Assembly (NCBI GenBank): GCA_019347725.1
Contig: JAHWKV010000037.1
Location: 1-7,700, forward strand
Reading direction: 5' to 3'
DNA from: Actinomycetota bacterium
GTDB taxonomy: Bacteria; Actinomycetota; CADDZG01; JAHWKV01
Length of the DNA stretch: 7,700 nucleotides
Position 1 is the first letter of the stretch; each line of letters opens with the position of its first letter. The position numbers were made by a program, and so were the translations under genes. Shown one piece after another: positions 1 through 5,927 of this stretch. The notes below the pieces were generated by a model. It searched no databases. It was not told where the DNA came from and saw only the letters and a program-made list of their open reading frames with translations.

Positions 1-357
1 TCCCGTCCTCCTCACGTGGACCCGGTGGATCCCCTCCCGGAGGACTCGCTGTACCGCAGGATCGCCGAGGAGGACCCGTGGCCGTACTCCGACAGCGTGC
101 ACCTGGACTTCCTGGAGGCGTTCGATCAAGCCGACGTATGGAAAGTCCTGGACCGCGTGGACACACGCTACCGGGTGCCGCTGGTGCTGGTGCACATGGA
201 GGGCTTGTCCACTTCGCAGGTGGCCCGGATGTTCGGCGTGGCCCAAGGCACGGTGCTGTCGTGGCTGCACCGCGGCCGCAAGCTGTTCGAACGTGAGCTG
301 TGGGACTACGCCACCGAGCACGACCTGCTTAAGACATCGAAGGGAGATCGACCGTGA
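1..357 (+). CDS. ECF RNA polymerase sigma factor, C-terminal part (5' partial)
   Basis: The frame is open from base 1, so the gene starts upstream and only about 118 residues are visible. From roughly LDRVDTRYR onward this is sigma-70 region 4: a helix that ends in the typical PLVLVHMEGLS, then a helix-turn-helix (TSQVARMFGVAQGTVLSWLHRGRK) that in the family contacts the -35 element. The preceding acidic stretch would be the linker from region 2, which is not in the window. Group 4 (ECF) sigma factors direct RNA polymerase to stress regulons and are held inactive by a co-transcribed anti-sigma factor. Here the TGA stop overlaps the GTG start of the zinc anti-sigma gene by 4 bases (354-357), which fits translational coupling. 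The pair resembles SigR/RsrA, but the exact ECF subgroup cannot be set without region 2. A GTG at 16 is in frame but would leave out region 2, so it is unlikely to be the true start. Confidence 0.9.
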   Translation, partial: SRPPHVDPVDPLPEDSLYRRIAEEDPWPYSDSVHLDFLEAFDQADVWKVLDRVDTRYRVPLVLVHMEGLSTSQVARMFGVAQGTVLSWLHRGRKLFERELWDYATEHDLLKTSKGDRP

Positions 358-593
358 TCAGCTGCACGGAAGCGGTCCGGCACCTCTGGGAGTACCTGGA
401 GGAAGACCTGGACGATGTCAACCATCAGCAGGTGGAAGAACATCTGGCTGTATGCCGGCGCTGTTGCGGCGAAGCCGAGTTCGCCGAGGCCCTGCGGAAT
501 TTCATGACCTCCGCCACGCCCCCGGAACTGCCGCTCGAAGTGGAGAACCGGCTCGTAGGCTTTCTCGACACGCTTGAGAACGAGGCGCCATGA
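354..593 (+). CDS. Zinc-binding redox anti-sigma factor (RsrA-like, ZAS/zf-HC2)
   Basis: This 79-residue protein has the zinc anti-sigma (ZAS) signature His30-x3-Cys34-x2-Cys37 (HLAVCRRC) plus a further Cys4 near the N-terminus. The 26-residue distance from Cys4 to His30 matches the Cys11-to-His37 distance of RsrA, whose ligands are Cys11/His37/Cys41/Cys44. In that family, oxidation of the zinc thiols releases the sigma factor. Cys38 next to Cys37 is an extra thiol. No membrane segment is present, so it should act in the cytoplasm. The start is GTG at 354, preceded by AAGGGAG (about 340-346). It overlaps the sigma stop as GTGA and the next gene as ATGA (590-593), so the three genes form one coupled operon. 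The family and role are well supported. The actual signal (disulfide stress, electrophile or metalloid) is inferred. Confidence 0.88.
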   Translation: MISCTEAVRHLWEYLEEDLDDVNHQQVEEHLAVCRRCCGEAEFAEALRNFMTSATPPELPLEVENRLVGFLDTLENEAP

Positions 594-1384
594 GCAAGGA
601 CCTGATGTACAAAGACGAGCTCCAACAACTCGTTGCGGAGGCCTATCAGGCGCTGACATCCCCCGGAGGGCCGGCCACCGGTTTTTACACCGACGAGCAG
701 TTGGGAGCCCTTCCCGAGGGCGCCGTCGAGTGGGCGCTGGGAGTCGGCAACCCGCTCGCCTGGGCCGAGCTGCGGCCCGGCGAGGTGGTCGTCGATTTAG
801 GTTGCGGTGCGGGTGCCGACACCCTTTTGGCCGCCGCTGAGGTTGGGCCAACCGGGCGGGCCGTCGGCGTGGATTTTCTGGCCGAGCAGGTGGAGCGAGC
901 CCGCCGTTTCGCAGCCGACTCCGGTGCGAGCAACATCGAAGTCTATGAGAGCGAAATGGAGTCGCTGCCCTTGCCGGATTCCTCCATGGACGTGGTGATC
1001 TCCAACGGATCGATCAACCTGTCGGCGCGCAAGAGCCGGGTACTGGCGGAAGCCTGCCGGGTGTTGCGTCCCGGCGGCCGCCTCTGCGTGGCGGACCTGA
1101 CGATTTGCGAGGAGGATCTGCCTTCTCAGATCCTCACCCACCCCTCCGCGTGGGCCGGCTGAGTAGCCGGAGCCTTGGCGGAGCGTGTCTTCGTCGAAAA
1201 AATCACCGGAGTCGGTTTCGAAAATCCCCACATTCGGCAACGCCGCCGGTTCGGCCTCGAGGACGCTCGCCGGTACCCGCTGTTCACGCCGGATGTTGTC
1301 AAGCTCATGGAGCAGCTGCTAAGCCCCGAACAGCAAAACGAAGTGGCGGTGGCAGTTACGGTAACCGCGCACAAGCCCGTTTGA
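590..1384 (+). CDS. ArsM-like SAM-dependent methyltransferase, predicted selenoprotein (Sec191 at in-frame TGA 1160-1162)
   Basis: Read through TGA, this gives 264 residues. The N-terminus carries the ArsM-type [15 protein letters not shown] and a GNP segment. Motif I ([11 protein letters not shown], about 67-77) binds SAM, with an acidic VGVD at about 92-95. The [11 protein letters not shown] (about 135-145) and [13 protein letters not shown] (about 158-170) segments follow. The TGA then falls in HPSAWAG-U-VAGAL, at the invariant Cys of the family's AGCxxGAL motif. The frame continues with GVGFENPHI and a [11 protein letters not shown]...[12 protein letters not shown] tail to a true TGA at 1382-1384. 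A hairpin with the properties of a bacterial SECIS follows the first TGA. Nearby family cysteines are replaced (Val52 in GVGNP, Gly140 in SNG), and no Cys lies after Sec191, so arsenite may not be the substrate. The ATG overlaps the anti-sigma stop. Translation as two genes (590-1162 and 1175-1384) would split one fold and is unlikely. Confidence 0.9.
1175..1197 (+). promoter_or_regulatory. Candidate bacterial SECIS hairpin
   Basis: The stem is GGCGGAG (1177-1183) against CTTCGTC (1189-1195). All seven pairs form in RNA, two of them G-U, and two more pairs (U1176-G1196, U1175-A1197) extend it. The apical loop is CGUGU, with a G at its second position. The loop begins 21 nt after the TGA at 1160-1162, inside the roughly 16-37 nt range known for bacterial SECIS elements, which SelB binds to deliver Sec-tRNA. 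The hairpin lies inside coding sequence, as in E. coli fdhF. It was found by eye; a covariance test against homologues is not available here. Confidence 0.72.
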
Positions 1385-1511
1385 GTAAATAGAGCACCGA
1401 CTTTACCGCTACACGCAATACCATCCACCCTCTTCCCGTCCGTATAGCTGAAAGCGTCCGGGATGGGACACCTTCCGGAAGGCAAGGACTGCTAGAGGAT
1501 AGGAGGGTGAC

Positions 1512-2012
1512 ATGGCAGGGAACGCCAATCTTCGCAAGGGTGCGCTGCTGATGGCGATTGCAGGCGTTGCATTCATTGGTTACGGAGTCGTGTTTCTGAT
1601 CCGGACCTTTGCCGGTGCGGGCTTCGAGCTCGGTGTAGACACCATCAACGGGGTTGGCCGCGCCGATCTGAATGCCTTTGAACCAGCGGTTGTTCATTAC
1701 CTCAGTCACCTGCATGTGGCCACTGCGGCGTTCATCATCGCCACGGGCATCGCGGTGACCGGCCTGGCCTGGTAAGGAGTTCGTCGAGGCCAACGGTGGG
1801 CATGGGTCACCGCCGTTGTAGCCCCGGTGGTTGGGCTGGCGGCTGCGCTGCCGATGCATTACATGGACCTATTCAGCCACGACTGGCTGACGCATCTGGG
1901 CCCCATCTATCTTGCAACAGTAGTTTTCGTAGCCGGTGCGCTGCTGGCGCTACGGGAGCTGCTGCCCGCCAGGTTTGACCAAAGGGTAGCCGCCCACCAA
2001 GGGGTCGGTTAG
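1512..2012 (+). pseudogene. Four-helix membrane protein interrupted by one in-frame TAA (1773-1775)
   Basis: An AGGAGGG at 1501-1507 places the ATG at 1512 firmly. The first piece (1512-1775, 87 residues) has two hydrophobic helices, GALLMAIAGVAFIGYGVVFL and HVATAAFIIATGIAVTGLAW, and ends at TAA. The same frame then runs without a break to 2012: GVRRGQRWAWVTAVVAPVVG starts a third helix, followed by a fourth (YLATVVFVAGALLALREL). Without the TAA the product would be 166 residues with four membrane helices, and the junction LAW-stop-GVRRGQRWAW reads like normal loop sequence, with TAC/TAT (Tyr) one base from TAA. The first in-frame start after the stop is GTG 1827, in the middle of helix three, so a separate second gene is improbable. 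This is a recent nonsense mutation, a sequencing error, or a real truncated two-helix protein. I do not recognise the family. Confidence 0.65.
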
Positions 2013-2021
2013 GCGCTCGCA

Positions 2022-2052
2022 AGCGCTGCGTCCCTAAATGGGACGCAGCGCT
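2022..2052. terminator. Bidirectional hairpin terminator
   Basis: A perfect 13-bp inverted repeat, AGCGCTGCGTCCC (2022-2034) and GGGACGCAGCGCT (2040-2052), surrounds a 5-nt loop TAAAT. It lies between convergent genes and its right arm overlaps the stop codon (2051-2053) of the minus-strand lipoprotein. There is no T-run on either side, so it would be a U-less terminator of the kind common in actinobacteria. Confidence 0.75.
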
Positions 2053-2680
2053 ATTCCAGTACCTCCAGCGAAGCAATCATCTCGTCGAGGATGTCCTGCT
2101 TCTCCCCGTACGGCATTTCCCCGGAGTCGTACGTGCTGGCCGAAATCGTCTCGCCGTTGGCTGATACAAGCCACTGGGTGGAGACAAGCCCCGGCGGGTA
2201 CAAGCCCTCGCCGGTCGACTCTTGCTCCGAGCGAACCGCCGCTCGCCCGTTGAGGGTTTCCTCTCGCTCCTGAAGCGTCGTCTGCCCGAGGGAGTCTCCG
2301 GAGCGTATCTCCTCCAATGAGACCGGTTGAACGGTGATCGCCACCGCTATATCGGTGGATATTTCGGTTCCAGCCTCGGTCTCAGCCGACTCCGGATCGA
2401 AAAGGGAACACGGTGGCAGCACGTCGCCCGAGTTGGTCTCCCATCCCACGGGATAATCGACGTTATAGCCGGCTTCTGCGCTCTCGCATGTGGCCCAGTC
2501 CTGCGCGGGACCGGGCGATTCGGCGGTGGGCCCTGCGGTGGGTTGGGCCGTTTGCTCGGCTGTGGATGCAGCGGTGGGCTCCGCCGTCGGCGCCGGGGAC
2601 CCGCCGTCACCGGCGCAGGCCGCGGTCGCCAGCGCAATGACCACTGCTGCCGGCAGGTACCGCCAACGCCTAAAACGCAA
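2051..2680 (-). CDS. Secreted lipoprotein with Thr/Ala/Pro linker, function unknown
   Basis: This 209-residue protein starts at TTG (2680-2678). It opens with a basic stretch (RFRRWRY), a hydrophobic segment (LPAAVVIALA) and a lipobox ending TAAC, so Cys22 would be lipidated and the protein anchored outside the membrane. Residues about 28-58 form a low-complexity linker of repeated PTA/TAE units. The globular part begins near Trp62. Its Cys65 and Cys91 flank a GYNVDYPVGWETN segment and may form a disulfide. The pattern of a Cys, a YPxGW motif and a second Cys followed by F-D-P recurs in actinobacterial lipoproteins of unknown role, and is loosely PsbP-like. It lies 41 bp after the IscA-like gene on the same strand and may share its transcript. 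The ribosome-binding site is weak (a GGGA near the TTG), so the start is less certain than the gene. Confidence 0.82.
   Translation of the reverse strand: MRFRRWRYLPAAVVIALATAACAGDGGSPAPTAEPTAASTAEQTAQPTAGPTAESPGPAQDWATCESAEAGYNVDYPVGWETNSGDVLPPCSLFDPESAETEAGTEISTDIAVAITVQPVSLEEIRSGDSLGQTTLQEREETLNGRAAVRSEQESTGEGLYPPGLVSTQWLVSANGETISASTYDSGEMPYGEKQDILDEMIASLEVLE
2512..2600. repeat. Low-complexity repeat encoding the PTA/TAE linker
   Basis: Degenerate copies of GCGGTGGG(C/T) alternate with GCTCGGC/GCCGTCGG units. On the minus strand they encode the Thr-Ala-Glu/Pro linker of the lipoprotein. Such tracts vary in length between strains. Confidence 0.5.
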
Positions 2681-2721
2681 GATCCCTACAGTCCCTTAGA
2701 ATCAAACTCGCTGCCAAGGCG

Positions 2722-3024
2722 CTAGCCGGACGCTTCCCCACTCTTGTCCAGAATAGTAAACGACGGGCCCTCATCCTCGATCGTAGCGTCCAGGACCTTG
2801 TCGTCCAAAAACGGGGCCACCTTCTCGTCCATGAAGACGTTGGCGCCTTCATGCTCCACCTGCGTGTCTCCGGGTTCCGGACTCGTGGCAAGCGAGAGCT
2901 GCAACTGGGCTTGCTGGTCATCGACCGGCTTCAACGTGAGCCGGATCCCGCCGTTTTCGCCCGCCTCGGACGAGTTGACTACCTGTTTGACGGCTTGAGC
3001 CGCGTCCGCGCTTAGCGTGAGCAT
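2722..3024 (-). CDS. HesB/IscA-like protein lacking the iron-sulfur cysteines
   Basis: This is a 100-residue protein, near the usual A-type carrier length. It begins MLTLSADAAQAVKQVV like actinobacterial HesB/IscA (Fe-S biosynthesis domain) proteins. Further family features are GIRLTL near residue 27, an LSLATSPEPGD segment, and VFMDEKVAPFLDDKVLDA (about 63-80), the strand-and-helix pattern of the IscA fold. True IscA/ErpA proteins ligate Fe or a cluster with three conserved Cys (Cys35, Cys99 and Cys101 in E. coli IscA). This protein has no cysteine at all, so it cannot be a classical carrier. Cys-less relatives are common in actinobacteria and their role is not settled. The ATG is well placed, with AAGGGAG on the minus strand (3037-3031), 6 nt away. 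It is probably the first gene of a unit with the downstream lipoprotein. Confidence 0.85.
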   Translation of the reverse strand: MLTLSADAAQAVKQVVNSSEAGENGGIRLTLKPVDDQQAQLQLSLATSPEPGDTQVEHEGANVFMDEKVAPFLDDKVLDATIEDEGPSFTILDKSGEASG

Positions 3025-3249
3025 TGACTACTCCCTTCGGCGTATTCCCTGCGGCGCATTTGCCGGTCCGGGGTCTGCGATGCCCTAAGCGACCGTGGGC
3101 ACCTGTGTTTGGTCGATAGTTCGGCTTACCCCATTTCCGGGCTCGTTCAAACTGGATCTCCCAATAAAAGTCTGCGGCCCAAGGCCTGCATATGCAAACG
3201 GCGGGCCGGCCTGCTTCCCCGCGCCGCGCACCGACATAGTCCGTTGTTG

Positions 3250-3262
3250 TACTCTTCCCCTC
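3250..3262 (+). promoter_or_regulatory. Possible leaderless -10 element for the DUF3048 gene
   Basis: TACTCT (3250-3255) fits the TANNNT form of a -10 box and ends 7 nt before the ATG at 3263. No Shine-Dalgarno-like purine run precedes the ATG, so transcription from at or next to the A of ATG (leaderless mRNA) would explain both facts. I see no clear -35. Confidence 0.33.
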
Positions 3263-4342
3263 ATGCCAAAGCGCCTCTTTGCCCTCATGCTCCTCATCCC
3301 CCTCCTGGGCGCCGCGTGCAACAACGACGAACCGCAAACCACGTCGGCAGCCTCTCCCTCGCCCTCTCCGTCGCCCTCTCCGGAGCCGGAGCCGGTCCGG
3401 TGCCCGCTCACCGGCGTCGAGGCGCCCGAGGGACTGGACGTCAACAGGCCCGCGCTGGCGTTCAAAATCGACAACCATCCCAGGGCACAGCCGCCGGCCG
3501 GGCTGGAGGCGGCCGACATCGTGTACGAGGAACTGGTCGAGGGCGGCCTTACCCGCTTCCTGGGCGTCAACCACTGCCGCGACATCGAGGACCTGGGTCC
3601 CATTCGCAGCGCCCGGGCGGTGGACCCCGATATCCTGGTGCAGTACTCTCCAGCGCTCTTCGCTCACTCCGGCGCATCCCCCAACAACCTCAGGAAGATC
3701 GGCGCCACCGCCGGGATCGTCGACGTGTCGCACGGAGCAGCCGGACCCGCCTTCTCACGCCGGCGCGGCCGGCCGGCGCCGCACAACCTGTTCACCTCCA
3801 CCGAGGCGCTTCGATCCCGTCCTGCGGCCCAAGGCGTCAACGGGCCCCCCGAAACCGGTCTGGTATTCGACCCGGAGCTGGGTGAAGACCCCGACGAGCC
3901 GTCACCGGAAGCAGATTCACCCTCACCGGGCGCGTCCGAGCCGGCCGAGCCGGAAGCCGCTGCAGCCCCCGGTACCAAGGTTTCACTCTCCTACTCGGGC
4001 GCGGCGGCGGTCAGCTACACCTATGACCCCGCAACCCGCCTCTACCTACGAGCCATAGGGGGCCAGCCACATCTGGCAGCTACGGGGGATCAGCTGAGCG
4101 CCACCAACGTGGTGGTCATGAAGGTGCCCGTAAATCGATCCGGCTCTTCGCCTGAAATAGCGACGGCCGGCACGGGCGAAGCCATAGTCCTGCGCAACGG
4201 CGAGGCGATACGGGGTGAGTGGGTGCGCCCGTCCCTGGCTCACCAGATCACCCTGGTAGCCGGAGGCAAGCCGATTGCCCTCGCACCGGGTTCCACTTGG
4301 ATCAACCTTCTGCCCAACGACCGACCGGCCACAGTCGAGTAG
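3263..4342 (+). CDS. DUF3048 domain lipoprotein (YerB-like)
   Basis: The 359-residue product starts with a lipoprotein signal (MPKRLFALMLLIPLLGAAC), making Cys19 the lipidated residue. A Ser-Pro repeat (about 31-40) then tethers the domain. The N-terminal DUF3048 half contains IDNHPRAQPPAGLEAADIVY (69-88), EGGLTRFLGV (93-102), GPIRSAR (112-118) and PHNLFTSTEAL (173-183). An acidic Ser/Pro/Glu linker (about 207-237) separates it from the C-terminal half, which has GEAIVLRNGEAIRGEWVRPS and APGSTWINLLP. Both halves match the two-part arrangement known for YerB-type proteins of Firmicutes and Actinobacteria, extracytoplasmic proteins with no firmly known reaction. The frame is open back to 3095, but the lipobox fixes the start at ATG 3263. 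The unusually long acidic linker looks like lineage-specific expansion. Confidence 0.9.
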   Translation: MPKRLFALMLLIPLLGAACNNDEPQTTSAASPSPSPSPSPEPEPVRCPLTGVEAPEGLDVNRPALAFKIDNHPRAQPPAGLEAADIVYEELVEGGLTRFLGVNHCRDIEDLGPIRSARAVDPDILVQYSPALFAHSGASPNNLRKIGATAGIVDVSHGAAGPAFSRRRGRPAPHNLFTSTEALRSRPAAQGVNGPPETGLVFDPELGEDPDEPSPEADSPSPGASEPAEPEAAAAPGTKVSLSYSGAAAVSYTYDPATRLYLRAIGGQPHLAATGDQLSATNVVVMKVPVNRSGSSPEIATAGTGEAIVLRNGEAIRGEWVRPSLAHQITLVAGGKPIALAPGSTWINLLPNDRPATVE

Positions 4343-4418
4343 ATTAGTGTCCTGTCATCGTGGGGATCACCTGAACTGAGGGTCTGTCATATCGGTAGAA
4401 CGACTGGGGAGGCAGGGC

Positions 4419-4550
4419 ATGACTCGCAAAAACGGAATTTTTAGGTTAAGCGAAGAACAGGGCATAGTCGGTTGGTTGCTTGTGCTGATCGTGCTCGGAG
4501 TTATCTTCGTCATCTATCTGCTCTTGCAACTTCTCGGAGCCATTTTCTAA
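4419..4550 (+). CDS. Small single-pass membrane protein, 43 aa
   Basis: A GGGGAGG at 4406-4412 sits 6 nt before ATG 4419. The frame encodes 43 residues ending at TAA 4548-4550. The N-terminus is polar and basic (MTRKNGIFRLSEEQG), followed by one long hydrophobic helix (IVGWLLVLIVLGVIFVIYLL) that runs nearly to the C-terminal GAIF. The positive N-terminus predicts an N-in orientation. Its strong ribosome-binding site, clean codons and location just before a hairpin support a real gene. It may be transcribed with the DUF3048 gene 76 bp upstream or from its own promoter. I do not recognise a family; one-helix actinobacterial proteins of this kind often pair with a membrane complex. Confidence 0.68.
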   Translation: MTRKNGIFRLSEEQGIVGWLLVLIVLGVIFVIYLLLQLLGAIF

Positions 4551-4566
4551 CGCCGGCTTTCCGGCG
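4551..4566. terminator. Short GC hairpin between convergent genes
   Basis: CGCCGG (4551-4556) and CCGGCG (4561-4566) form a 6-bp stem with loop CTTT, directly after the stop of the small membrane protein and 11 bp before the end of the MFS gene. On the minus strand the stem is followed by TTAGAAAA rather than a T-run. It could end transcription from both sides, but is short. Confidence 0.5.
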
Positions 4567-4577
4567 GGAAAGAGGCT

Positions 4578-5927
4578 CTACCCTCGCTCACTCCATGCAG
4601 CGGCACGGCGCGGCAGACGAACCAGCATGCCGGCTACTACAACCAACAGAGCCAGCAGCACAAAGATGCTCAGACCAGTTGAATATGAGCCCAACGCATC
4701 GTGAGAGACCGCCAACAACAGCGGGCCCACCGCGCTGGCTGCGACCGTGGTACCCATGACTACCCCGCGGATTTCACCTATAACCGACAGTCCAAACCAG
4801 CGCGGAAGAAGGGTAGCTTCGACAGTGCGCACGCACGATCCCGCTGCTCCAAGCACCAGCCCATAGGCGATCGCCAGTAAACCGGGCTCTACAAACTGCA
4901 CCAACGCCGGAGCCGCCGCCACCAGGCCGGTCGATCCCACGATCACCAACCGCGGCCGGAGCCTATCGGTAAGTCGCCCGAAGCTTAAGGCAGCCAGCGC
5001 GGCCGCAACCGTCTGGGGAACGAAGTTGGCAGCCGCCTGCGTTACGGTCAGGCCGCGTTCGGTGAGCAGCGAGATTTGGTGAAACATCAGCCCGGTTCCG
5101 ACCAGCGCTGAGAGCGCAACTCCGGATGCCACAACCCATAAAGCCGGGTGGCGTAACGCCAGCCGTACATCCGGGCTGGTCCCAGCCGCACGACGATCCC
5201 GCCGGTCTGCCGGTGAAGCATCGGTGCTTCTAGGATCTTTAACCACCCAGCGGCCAATTGGCAGCAATACCGCCCACACGATCAACCCTAAGAGCATGTA
5301 GGTCGGCCGCCACCCCCACGCCGATATCGACACTACGGCCACCAGCGGCACCAAAGACATCGTGGCCACACCGAACGCCGATTTAAGGCCGTTTGCGGTC
5401 CCCCGGTTCCGGTCGAAGGAAACCGCTACGAATGTCGATGAGGTAAGAGTCAACGCTCCCTGCCCAAGCATGCGGATAGCGCCAAACCCCATGACCAAAG
5501 TGACGAAACCCATGACCCCGGCCATGGCGAACAACGCAGCACCAAAAGCGCCGCCGAACGCCATCGTGGCCCACCTGAGGCCGCGGCGGTCAATGAGGCG
5601 ACCGGCCAGAGGCATGGCAAGGGCACCTAGCCCGGTCCCTAGCATGTAGCCGGTGGAAAGCGCCGAACGGGACACGTTGAGATCGGCGATAAAGTGGTCC
5701 ACAAAGACCGAAACACCCACAGTCTGCCCCGGCGCGGTCATCAGCTGTATCAAAATTGCAGCGCCCAGCACGGCAGCAGGCCTGCGCCAGCGGCCGAAGC
5801 GGCGGTGCGACGACTCCGTGGAGGCGCTGTTCGACGGCGTTGTGGTTCTGGACGGCGTAATTACGGCATCTCCTTGCGGCGAAACGAAATCCGGCCAACG
5901 AACCGCTAGATCGGCAGTCCGGGTCAA
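4578..5927 (-). CDS. MFS transporter, 12 membrane helices
   Basis: As drawn from TTG (5927) the product is 449 residues. About 12 hydrophobic helices follow, with the MFS loop 2-3 motif A as AGRLIDRRGLRWAT and a weaker copy, FGRLTDRLRPR, between helices 8 and 9. Helix 1 contains APGQTVGVSVFVDHF, seen in a subgroup of MFS proteins loosely related to oxalate/formate-type antiporters; the substrate cannot be named. A hydrophilic central loop (KDPRSTDASPADRRDRR) separates the two six-helix halves. The start is doubtful: TTG 5927 has no Shine-Dalgarno, and the first 22 residues look non-coding. AAGGAG on the minus strand (5875-5870) lies 8 nt before an ATT (5861-5859) at codon 23, which may be the real, rare start and would give 427 residues. 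Neighbours offer no clue to substrate. Confidence 0.9.
   Translation of the reverse strand: MTRTADLAVRWPDFVSPQGDAVITPSRTTTPSNSASTESSHRRFGRWRRPAAVLGAAILIQLMTAPGQTVGVSVFVDHFIADLNVSRSALSTGYMLGTGLGALAMPLAGRLIDRRGLRWATMAFGGAFGAALFAMAGVMGFVTLVMGFGAIRMLGQGALTLTSSTFVAVSFDRNRGTANGLKSAFGVATMSLVPLVAVVSISAWGWRPTYMLLGLIVWAVLLPIGRWVVKDPRSTDASPADRRDRRAAGTSPDVRLALRHPALWVVASGVALSALVGTGLMFHQISLLTERGLTVTQAAANFVPQTVAAALAALSFGRLTDRLRPRLVIVGSTGLVAAAPALVQFVEPGLLAIAYGLVLGAAGSCVRTVEATLLPRWFGLSVIGEIRGVVMGTTVAASAVGPLLLAVSHDALGSYSTGLSIFVLLALLVVVAGMLVRLPRRAAAWSERG

Noticed and set aside
306..851. Long minus-strand frame opposite the anti-sigma and methyltransferase genes
   Set aside because: It is rich in Arg/Pro, as expected of an antisense shadow in GC-rich DNA, and the plus strand carries clear domains.
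1175..1384. A separate 69-residue gene starting at TTG 1175
   Set aside because: It is the C-terminal part of the methyltransferase in the same frame, with no ribosome-binding site, and it begins in the middle of the conserved VAGAL segment.
1382..1384. The second TGA of the methyltransferase as another selenocysteine codon
   Set aside because: The family's C-terminus ends here, the frame after it has no family sequence and stops soon at TAG (1443-1445), and I see no suitable hairpin.
1773..1775. The TAA as a recoded amino acid
   Set aside because: Known recoded stops in bacteria are TGA (Sec) and TAG (pyrrolysine); there is no precedent that fits TAA here, so a mutation or sequencing error is simpler.
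3095..3262. N-terminal extension of the DUF3048 protein back to 3095
   Set aside because: The open frame is accidental; the signal peptide and lipobox begin at ATG 3263 and the extension would bury them.
2918..3733. Minus-strand frame of 271 codons opposite the DUF3048 gene
   Set aside because: Low-complexity Arg/Gly composition with no domain; it crosses the IscA-like gene and the intergenic gap.
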